A DNA stretch of 64,000 bases. Source: Lineus longissimus. Its lineage: Eukaryota; Nemertea; Pilidiophora; Heteronemertea; Lineidae. Each line of letters starts with the position of its first letter. Positions within the stretch are counted from its first letter, which is position 1. Of this stretch, positions 43,944 through 55,900 are shown in pieces. Below the pieces are notes generated by a model that did no database searches, was not told the origin of the DNA, and saw only the letters and a list, made by a program, of their open reading frames with translations. The DNA lies in assembly GCF_910592395.1 (NCBI RefSeq), contig NC_088309.1, positions 10,356,501 through 10,420,500 on the forward strand. Direction: 5' to 3'. A program made the translations under genes and the position numbers.

Positions 43944-46900
43944 TTAAGTTTTTTCTAGATCCTCCATACATTTCTTCATATAAGATGTCCCGTCATACAT
44001 GTCAATCACAGCATTTTGCACAAGTTCTACAAATATTTGCGGCCACACCTTCTGCAGTTCTATCCGTTTGCTGTCAACGTGTATCGCCTCGCTTTTCAGT
44101 TCTGCGATATACAGCTTGGAAAAGTCATTTTTCATTTTTAGTTCCTGAAACGGGTGAAAAGTAACAATAAGTGATTTATGAAGCCAGATTCATATTTGAA
44201 GAAGGGATGAATGCATCAGAAGCCAAGCAGTTGAGACAAAATTGCTTAAACAAGTTATAAATTCATCAATATCTTTGGACATTACTTATGACTGTACTGT
44301 ATAAAATTTGGCGTTTGCCCCTGTGCTGAGGTCAGCCTCAAAGGCTGCTATTGTAACTTCGTTACTAGCACTTAACGACAGTGACACCAGACTTTATCTG
44401 CCCAACTTTGATGTTACATTGGATGCATCATGTTTTTTCAAGCTGAATGAACTGGATGTAGGTTTCATAATTCTTTATACCAACCTGTGACTTTTGTTTG
44501 AGGGTTTCTGACGGGACATACACTAATCCAGCTCTGTTGACTGCCTCTGTATTTCCTAGCTTTACATCCGGTGACTTCCTTACATCACTTCCCTGGGCAA
44601 GAAATTGCTTTCTCCTGGAGAATAAAAAGGAACATAATACTGGTGATGCTCATTATATAAACTTCCAATGGATGCATCAATAGCCCAAAAATAGCAACAC
44701 GTGCATTAATGGTCACACGTGCATGTATGCCATTTGAGATCTTGGGTACATTCATTGATACCACAGCCATCCGGACTGATCAGTATGTAATGACAGACGA
44801 TAATTCAAGAAATGAACCAGAAGAAGTGTTTACCTGGTTTCCCCCAACAAGGAGAGGAGCCTTGACTGTGTAAGTTGAGAGGTAGTGATATGACCCAATG
44901 GACCGAAGATCTTCTCTGCATTTGATATATCCGTCAATGTGATCTGAAACAGAAGCACATTTCTATTAAAGCAAAGCAGCTTCCATATTGTTTGTTTTGT
45001 GTTAAGGTTTGACAACATTTCACCTACAATGCCCACTGGCTTCCAATGCCTGGCGGCAATACAACCAGGAGTCGCTGTGGCTCCAGTTGCTTGGGCTCTT
45101 GAGCTAGTGGTCAAAAGATCCCTGGTTCGAACCCCACAGTCGGTCGTGGGCTTCTAGGCAGGTCCCTTTGCCTCACATGCCTTGATCCACCAAGGTGGAC
45201 ATATATTGGTACCGGCGTAGTTTCTGTGTGTTTTTTTGGGTGAGTCTTTCCCCTGCAATAGATCAGGTTTTGCAATCAATTCGCAACAGCTTCTGTAGTC
45301 ACTGAGTAAGTCATATGTTTGTCTACAAAAATCTTATTCTTTGCATTCCTGCTGGTGGCTATTTCAAACTCTGTCCCTGGGTGTACTTACATCGACGTTA
45401 TTAATCTTTTTCAAAGCAAAGTGAGCAAGGCGATAGAGGAGGTACGTTTTCCACAATGAGAACTGAGTGACTGGATTGCCATCGAGTTCAATGAAGATGT
45501 TGTCTAACCGTCGCATGCTCGCCAGGGCATTGATCTGATGCAGGTTGTGGATGTTGGTGGCGCTGAAGATCAAAGTCTGGAAAGAAATGTAACGCAGCTA
45601 GCTGAGATTAATTCATGAACTGGGGATGTGAGCTGGCCTGACTCAAAGATTTGTATTTCCCAAAGCGGTTCAAGATTAGATTATCCCAGTCAAGGATTGA
45701 AAGCTTTTCTAAAACAAAACATCTCTATAACTCCACTGTACTACCAGCCACCAAGAAAAGAACATAACTTACTGTGACACTAGGGAACCTTGCTCTGATC
45801 TTGTGGAGTTGTTTTGCAATGATTTCAAAGTCTATGAACTTGAATGCGACAGTGGTGACGGCACCAGCGGCTTGAATGCCCCAGTTCCTGTCTAAAGCCT
45901 CTAGAGATCCAGACCCGTACAGATTCAGCGTGTCGTTGTCAAGTTCAGCAAGATGGGTCAGGTTACTACCCGAGGGACTACTTGCCATGTTACTGAAATG
46001 GAAGGATAGGAGCTTATCAAAATGCTACTTCAATAGCAAAAGAGAAAACTTGTTATCATGCCAGAAAGACTGTTCACTTTAGACAGTATTTTTCGGACAT
46101 ATTGAACAGACCCACCACCTCAGGGTTCATTTAGTTAAAGCCATGACAGAAACAAGTCCATCCCTCATCTGATGCTTATAGTATTTGCTGACTAAGTGCA
46201 TTCAACTGCAGAGATATAGTTTCCTTCTCCTTAGCATTCACTTTACTTTACATATCCCTTCCTGATACTAGACAGTTTTCAAGAAACTACATTATGGGGA
46301 TGCACAAATTTACCTGCCTATGACTTAAACGACCAGAGACTGTCTGTCATTCTCATCCCAGTACGAAACTCACCAAGCACATTATATCAACAAGGTTGCA
46401 TGTTAAAAATCTCACATTATTCAAATGTTACGAAAAATCTTGTGGTTTGTTATGAACTGGGTGTGCAGAAAACAGTAACTTTACAATATGTGTGCTGAAA
46501 AAGGAGTCCTGTATTTAAGTCTACGAAGATGAGGAAGAAAAACTGAAGGATGAAGTCTCTTGGCATCTCGATTGATTGCATCTATCGTGAAACTAGGCCT
46601 ACATGAATCGACAGAATCGGGCCAACATTTTTAAAGTTCCTGCCTACTTTCAGCAATCAATCCAACAGGGAATTCCAGCTCCCAAGTAAATGGGATGATT
46701 TTGATTTTAACTACAGGCATCAGGATTTGAAGCAGTATTTGAATTAGTCAGCTAGACAGGAGTAGACCACCTCAAGGGTAGATCAAAGAATGGATCTCAC
46801 GACCTAACGGTGCAAGCAGTTGCAATAGATTGCCAGTCAAATCTAGCATAGGCCTATTAATGTTTGAACAAGATTGCGTTCTTTTCAGTTTACAAATCTG

Positions 46901-49900
46901 CCTGGGGAGGTTTCCCAGGTCTCTCCTGATCAAAACTGTTAATGACATACATGTACACTACCGATATGCAATAAGTTGTGTACCTTGGTATGCTATGTCA
47001 TAAGTTGGGTACTATTGGAATCACTGCGTTTGATGTCGATTGCAGGTGGCTTCAATCACCAATAATTGTTGCAAGCACCTCCTATGACCACTACCACAAG
47101 CAATTTTTGTTGCATGCTTTCATGATTGCAGGTCCTTTACGAGGCACTTTCAGCAACAATAAGATAAAAATACTTTTCATATTCGTATCTTGAACAGGGA
47201 TAAATTACCAACACCACAAACATGTCACAGACACCATGGTTATGCGAATGAAACTTGTCAATTTCAGAAGTGCAGTAATCAATTTAGTGATATTATTGTA
47301 TACACTGGGTTAGGAGGATGAAAATGTTGTCAAATAAATGGCTCAATTTCAATTTAGGATAGTTTACCCAGTGTTTTCGAAGGCGGCAGTTAGAAGTCCC
47401 CTGGAATAAAATGTTGGTTTATTTACCCCATATCAATCATTATGGTGTAAACAGGAGTAAAAATTGTTGGTTTAAGTAAACTCCTACACTGCCTGCACAA
47501 TCATGATATTCTTTATGTATTCCTCGGAGATGATCAGTAATGAGCGGGTTAATAATACCCATAGTCAGCATGTCACACATTAACATATAGAGAGAAAAGG
47601 TTACATTTATGAAAAATGAGGAATCTTAGGACAGTGTACAGGATGGCCCAGAATTATTTTCCTTGGGACAATAGAATTCTATCTACTGTGTACCCATTGT
47701 GCGAGGGGAAATAATTCTGGGTCACCCTGTATAGCATAAAAAACAAAATAACATAAGAATGATCAAAGGTTTATTTGAAAAGTATTGAACCCATTAAATT
47801 TTATGGAGGAATTATAAATTAATGCCAGATAGACAAACTTGCACCCTCAATACGTAAGAAGGGTAGCCGGTATTAGAATTTTTAAAGACTGGGGTTTGCA
47901 TGCTTAGAATTTATCAAGATTATCTGAAATGGGGGCACTTGTCCATATTTGTCACCTACGTTGATTTCACTTCATATTGTACTTGTATTGGTAACTTTTT
48001 GGAAAGAGAATTCCTCCTGCAAGCGGATAAAGATACTTAAATACAAAAGCATTATATTGGATTGCCCCTACCCCCTCCCCCCTCATACCTGCTCTTACCT
48101 GGCTGTACGTCTAATGCCTTGGTACCCTCCATCTTTGCCTTGGTGCCTCTGTTATCTTCTTTCTAACCAAACCTTTTCTTCATTTATTTCCATTTGAAAT
48201 GTGCAAAACTAGCAAAAGTGCTCTCTTTAATGTCTTTTCGACAAAAACTGCTTGGCCTTTGGTCCCCTTTGAAAAGTGCGATCTTAACCAAAAACAAACT
48301 CACCTCAGAATAATAGGTTCTTTCTCCATCTTTGAGTCATCAGGACGAACCTGGTGCCGCGCTGACCGGGGGCGATTCGAGGACGGTATTGCCTCACTCT
48401 GTGACTGGAGACTGTGAGCACTGGTTGGCCGGCTATGGCGACCACTACTGTAACACGAAGGAGAAAAATCTGATACAGGGTGTTTCATTAACAGTTATTT
48501 TTCAAACTCAATACACTGCATATTGCAGCAAACAGGAATGGAAGAGCTCTTTCATCAAAAATAACACAAATACTCTTGAATCATTCCATTGATTAAGTTT
48601 TACTGCAGCTGATTTTTCCACTTGCTCTCAGGATCAAATTATTCCAAATACTACCTCTTCCTCTAATGTCATGTAGGTGTCTTGATAACTAAGGATAAGC
48701 AATAATAACTGAAACATTTCGGGTAGGCTGACACTTACCGCGGCCTGAAGCCATTCACACAAATGCTCCGACCTCCAGAGAATGTTGTCACAGGCAAAAT
48801 CTTATAACCATTTTGCATATATTTCGTATATTTAAGTTTAGCCTGCATTGTGGCAGTGAGGTAGGTCACAAGTAGTTATCCATTTTAGCACACAACAATC
48901 AAACAATTGAAGTTTCACAGGTTATAAGTCCGTTTGTCACACATTTTCGCCAAGATTTCGGTTCAGAAAAAGTCAAGAAAGGCTACTGATAATTCAAAGC
49001 TTTTCCAGAATCAGGATGCATTGTCCAAATTCTCATAGAGACTTCATCAAGGATGTTGTTTTTAACATTCTGAATACATGTAAAACTTATAAAATCAAGA
49101 AATCTGTGTTCCTGAATATTCATCTCAGCCAAATCTACCGATATTCCTCTTGCTCTCACATTAACATGACCCTAGTCACACGAAGTCCACGAAAATAACT
49201 AGCAACAAATTATCGTTTAGTATGTATGACATTGCTACATGTAAGGGGGTTGGTCTGGGCTCATTCATATGGACAGCAGTCAAGCATGGAAAATTCATTA
49301 CTTGGTCATCTGGAATAATGAACCAGTTGTCCTTTGCTAACAATCAAGTATCGGATATGAATAATAAATTCTCTTTGATCACAAATGATAGTAATAGAAT
49401 TTAAAGGTGGAGTAGCATGAGCTATTTACTTTAAACGCCATCGATAAAGTGAACAGGTACTAGCTAAAGTTTCTGTTATACAGAGTAGTTGTGATACATC
49501 AGAAAATGTACATCAACATTCTACCAACAGTGCAACTCCTTCATGCATATCCACTGTGCAATCTGTGCAGGAATGGCTTCTGTAAATCAAGACAGCTAAT
49601 CTAAAATCAAGCTACTCAACCTTTAACAAATTTGAAAGATGTCAATTCCTGATCTTTTTTTCAGATGGAGTCAAGTGACAGAGGCATTGGAAGTGAATTT
49701 TGAGGTTCAATACCTTCTGATAGATATAACTGGATTTATTTGTCCATCCTGACAGTACAGTTTGAACAAATTTTGACAAATATTAATGAGGAGTCATTTT
49801 GCATTGACCAATCCGATGGAACATGCTTCTGCAATTGGTGATATCATAATGGTGTATGATTGTTACCCAACCTATTTGTAGCCTTTGGACATAATATGTG

Positions 49901-52900
49901 TCAGTGATAGCTTTGGGATCAACTCCTCACTAAACACAGCCTGTGCAGGGTTGCGTATCACAGAAAAGGCTTTGTCAGTTATCAAAATAAGGACATCATG
50001 AAATTGATTCAGAGTAAGTGACAATGCCAATTACTCTGGTTCCCGTTTTGTTCTTCTGTGCCACCAAATTGTGGGGAGAAGCTCTTGTTTTCGAAAACCG
50101 TTCCAGTGTTGGTTGAAGCAATGTTGTTTGCATAATGCCGCAGTCATGATGCAAACCCTAGTGCAGCGTTAAGACCTTCTGGCACTACGACGGAAACTAC
50201 TGTTCTTGGGTAAACAAAGAACGGGGTTATAAATACGCCCTGGGAGATATGGAAAGAGTCATTACCTGAGCGAGTCAATGTCATCATTGTCCATCCGCTC
50301 CAGTGTAGAATTTGAAACGGTCGCGACATGGTTGGCGTATATCTCAGGCATCTTGACTAAGTTATTCGTCCGTGACATCAAATGCGTCGTGTTCACCTCC
50401 CATTGTCTCTTGGCATTATTGATAGCAATCCGGCGCTTTTCCTGAAATGTCAAACATATTTTATTTCAGTCACAGCTTTTCATGACTCACTTGAATCCAA
50501 TAACAAAGATTCTTGTCACTTTGAGTGTCATGTGCTTAGTTTTGCTGTGATGGGTCACTCATACATGACATGCGGTGCTACTACACCAATCCTCGATGGC
50601 AAAGAATGTTGTTACATTAGTGCGACACTGCCAATGCACATGTAAAATTTACACCATGTCACACTGCTTTAAGACATGGTAGAGCGCAAAGCTGCTTCAT
50701 TGACGGAACATCCCCATTTTACCATCCGAAGCCGAGTATTCGAGGTCCAATATTGCACTGATGATGTCATTGGCATACCAAGATATAGGTTGTTGACAGA
50801 GGGAAAACATTCATCTCTTGTTCTCACCTTGATGACAGCAGCCTTATTCGTCTCCCTTTTCTTCTCATCCTCCTTCCTGGCCATCACAATCGCTATTCGT
50901 CGCTCCTCCTCCTGGAAAGACAATCAATGGACAAAGGGTGAGAAACGCAATTGTAATGTTGCAAAGGAGAGAACCTTTTTAACACAGAAAGTGTTATTCA
51001 GTACTTGTCATTGGCAGTAGAGGTTGCCTTTTAGCTTTACAATCGCTTAAATGACCTCGCACAAATTTATTTCCTTCGACGGGCACACTCCGTGAATTAG
51101 ATGTTAACCTGTGATTCCTTGTCACTGGTGCCATTACCAGGGAAAGAAAAAGATGATAGATTCTTCCTCCCAGGGCAAAGACAGCGACTAAATGGGCCAT
51201 AACCAAAATATAACTCTCCGCACTCTTGACACAAGACTCTCAAGAACGAATGGCGGAATGCAGAACAAGAAGGATAGATTATTTTAGACTTACATGCTTG
51301 AATATCAATGATTGGAAATGACTCAAATTATAGCGGATAACTGGTCTAATTCTAAGACACATTTCACTAATATCCGTCGATTCTTTGCTACATTTCTTCC
51401 CATCCATTTATTAAAGAATAAGAAAACAAAAAGATTCCAAGCAACTCGAAAACAATTAGTGAAATCTTTTGCAGACAAAATGTTTCGGCAGCCGTAGGGA
51501 CTCGACAGCATTCGATTCCCATGCCAGACATATCAGGTTCTAAGCAAACAGCTCTCACTTTATGTATTATTTATAAGGAAGCCAGTTTTGCCTGACCGAA
51601 AAAGTTCTTTATCCAATGGCCAACAAAAAGACCCCCCCTGGGTTGACTTTGAAAGCAGTCGAAGAGAACTAACAGCATGTTTTTGAAAATTTCCCTTTTC
51701 AAGACGAACATGACAAAGACTATAGAACTCAATCTTAAATACATGTACCATATAAAGAAAACTTTCGAATGATCAGATCAGTTATATTTGTAAGGATGAA
51801 CACTCAGTCAAGAGGGAGATCAGTGGCATATATTGATTAGAGCGCCAGGCTCTTAATCTAGAGGTTGCTGGTTCCACCCTCGAAAGGATCACAGCTGCTT
51901 CATCTCTATGTTCTTGGGCAAGACAACTAACCCGACATTGCCTCCTGCCACCCAGGATTATAAACAGAGGCTTGCCAACGGACTTTATTTGCCATGGACC
52001 AGTATATTTTTTTTGTATCCGGTTGGGTATGCTGATGAATAACATGGTGTGTGCATGCGTAACCTGATACAAAATCTAGAAATTTTGTTCCAGTTTTTGT
52101 CAAACGTGGCTCTCATTCAAAGTCCTCGAATGAATATTTCATTGACAGATCACAAAAACACTCAGTAAATTCTTTTCATAAGTCATGACTGTTCACTTCT
52201 CACCAAAAGTTGTTTGATAATGATGTACTTTGGGTCTGCACAATCATGTTACCACAAATATTTTACAGTTGACCAATTCTGTCAAATACTCCATTCTTAT
52301 CATTTTGCATATCCTGACGACTAGCCTTTAAGTGATATCAAACACAGATCATTGCTTGCTCATCCATTGGGTGATATGAATAAAGACTAGCAAATGCTTT
52401 TATCTAAATCTCCATGTACATTTACACTAGGCCTTCCTGTACAAAACCAGAGTAAAAGCATTTGCTAGTCTTTATTCATATCACCCATTGATAATACCGA
52501 AATTGGATAATACCTAGGCTTAAATAATAACTTGAAAAATAAAAAAGACCATGTCTGTTTGTCAATACATGTACTTTATGACTTTCCTATGGCAATAGAG
52601 ATTGTCAACCCCCATTGTGCTAAACACTAGGCCTTATACAGTAAGTCCACAGAATGCATCTTCCATGCTTTTGAAGTATTGAGCATTTGACTTTTTTTTA
52701 TCAGAATTTCAATATTCCTGACATGTAATGCCATTCTTTTCTTATCTTCTGCCAAATGAAAGTGAAAATTTGTATCCTCATACATGTACCTCTACTGGGC
52801 TTCTAGCACTCAAAGGCCTACACAACACATGCTTCAAGTGAGGGCGAAGGCCGGGGTCTATCTTCGATTGACTTCATCTCTATGGTTTGCGATACAGGGC

Positions 52901-55900
52901 ATATATTCTGATGACAGGTTACAAGGTACTTTCATCAGGTGCAACAAAGGGGCAAACTTATCTTTCATTTCATGACAGTTATCTCAGCATTAGGGCGAGG
53001 TTATACCATCATACACTGATACTGCCAATATCTTTACTAAAACGAACACTTTGATTGAAGAATTTCATACCTGACACACTGCTGTACACTGACTGCATCG
53101 CAACACCGGGGCTAACGTGCGGTGACGTCTGTCAATCATATCACGAAACGTCCACATGAATAATAAGCTTTTTTATTCCCCAACAAATTAAATTGTTTGG
53201 CAATGTTAAATTATCTCTCCAAAATGTCAAAGGGTTCTCAATTCCAAAATAACTGTTCCTTGAAAATTAACTTTGTAATCTATTCCACTTAGGCTCCTCA
53301 AATTTCCAATACCAACACATAAGCCCAGTGAGCAAAGAATCCATCTCAGTATTATCTCAATCGCTGCTTTAAAATTTGACATGCACATGCAATGGAAGAA
53401 TAACAGTCTTGCACGGCCACAATCGGATAAGAAAATCCACTATAAAAACAGAAGAATAACAGTGTTGCATAGCCGCGATCCTGATAAGAAATCCACTATG
53501 TAAAGTAGAATTAATCCAAGACAGGAGATTCGAACAGCAATGCGCTGCCGCACCAGATTTGTAAACGCGTGCCACTAATTGAACCGAGAAGAAATGTTTT
53601 GAAAAAGATGTGAACATGCTATAAGGATTGCATGACATTTGCAAGTCAGATTTAAAAGGTTTGGACACATTATCATACATTGTTGTATGGAGAGAATGAT
53701 TAATAGTTTGACCCTGTCATTGATAATCCAACTGGTCAGAATATATTGAAAACATTTTGAATTGATCTGACAATCTAAGTAAATCCTTTATAATTCCCCT
53801 TTATCTCATTTTTAATACCATATACTTGGGTATGGCTTATCCCAGACATAATAAATATCTCCTGGTTGGTTGGGCAATCACTTTAGTGGTCTGTGCTTAT
53901 CTTCACCCGAGGCTTTTACTAATATTCCATTCTATAAATCACACAAAGAATGGGAAAGAAATTGAATTAATTCTGTCACCCAGGGGAACATCACAGGACC
54001 TTTGATCTCCTGATTGGATGGTCTACATAAACATGCCCTACATCAAGAACTGATAGTGATAGTGAGTCTTTATACATTCTTGTCTACATGTATGGTCCAA
54101 AACCTTGGCGATCCGTTGACAGGCCTTTAAAAAGCCTATCACGTATAGAGAGGAAGCCACTGATATGTTTTCAACACTGTCCACCACCAAACTTGTCAAT
54201 TTTCAATCACTCATAAATTATAAGACGTCACCAAAACATATGGGCACATGGTTTGGACGCCTGAATTGAAGCTCTAAATCCACTCATATACTCGGCGTTA
54301 AAATATGCGAGGGGCTCAAAAGCCAATACGTCTGGCGAACAAAATGGAAGGTGAATAGCTTGATAGTGCCGCCACACAAACAAGGAAGTTCAGACCGAGG
54401 TCAATGTGACAAAGCTGGATCAAAAATTTGGAAATCCTGGGATTAAATATATTTGAAAATATTTTGAGCTGTAGACAAGTCTGATTTATTTCATCAATTT
54501 TTTATTGCCTTGAGAATAATAAAGAACACCCCAAGTACAAAGGGCTGACGAAGAGTGCACTGAACTGTAATGATTGACCATATTAAATTGTGGTACAATA
54601 TATCATCTGAAACCATCAATCCTCAACCACAGTCGCCATCTGTATGTGAAGTACGTAACTGTTTCAGTAGGTAAGACGACTGGATGCACAAACTCTCTGT
54701 GCGACAATGACTTGTAACTAGAATTCCGAAATTTGCTGGTAGCAAATTTGATAGTCCCCAGGTAGTCGTCATGTCAACAGAGTAGAAAGCGAGAACATTT
54801 TGCGCCGTCGTATTCCGATTTGACTGGTTAGTGGTGAAATCTGCTTTTACTTTTGCAAATTAATTAACTAGTTCTAACGTTGTCTGAATTAAAGATGCTT
54901 TCCCAATGCTTGACTGGTCTGGCAAGAGACATTGCCAGGAAAATGTGACGTCATTTCGGCCATTCTTCTTACCGCACGCCCTCCCTCTCCGTAAAACCTC
55001 CTGACATGGTGTGAAGTGGGAGGGCGCACAATGGGAACCACACTGCCGCGATGTTAATAGTTTCTATTTATAGAATTCAGCGGCAGAGATTTTAAGCACG
55101 GAAAAAGTAGATTAACTCGGCTAATCTCAATGGATTTTACCCAGGAATGTTTTCAAGGCGAGAGAAACATCTGATTTAAGTACTGCGCTTATTAGATTTC
55201 ATGTTCATGCCGAAGATTGGCCTAAAACTTGGACGAAAAGAGTGCATTATCGAGTGTTGGAGAGGTCACGTGATTGTACGAGAAACCTGAGCGAAAACAA
55301 TACTGACTCCAACTCCCAGAGGGAGGAGCTGGAGTCATAAAAACGCATCTAAAGCATCGAAATATTCTGAGTTTTGAAAAATCGTTTTGCGATAGTCCAT
55401 GAATCGAATTGGGTTTCTTTATAAATACCTCCATCGAATCCTCCCATCGCTCGACCAACTCCTGAGAATAATGACGTCATTATGACGGGGCGTAGCTTAT
55501 GCTAATGTTTTCAGCGTCTCGCCTCTGCGCATGTCACAGCGCATGTCAGATTGAATCGCAGCTTCGGCATGTTGGGAGAAGACGATCAGACGACACCTCA
55601 GCAAAAAATGCTTCAAAAGTATCGAAATACTCAGGATTTTTTTAATACTTTTGCGATAGTCCATAGATGGAATTGGGTTTGGTGGTGTAAGGGTGATTGA
55701 TTTCTGGTTTATTTAGCCGTTTTGCTGGACTACCGCAATAAATGTATTGGAGGAAGAAAATAACAGTTTCGAGAATTCCAGTGATATCAATATAGTCCCC
55801 AGACGGGATCTGGGGCCTATAATAATCGTGTCATCCAAAATAACCAATATCGTAAAGTCAACAGGACATCGTGATAACATACTCATCGCTGAGTCAGACC

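Noticed and set aside
45100-45145. tRNA gene suggested by a good box B
   Set aside because: No clover-leaf with an acceptor stem could be drawn and it is followed by SINE-type body sequence, so it is called a SINE head.
53071-53119. Possible small LRRC49 exon on the minus strand (MQSVYSSVS before GTATGA)
   Set aside because: Ends in phase 1, whereas the next LRRC49 exon (50911) begins in phase 0; very short and without protein similarity.
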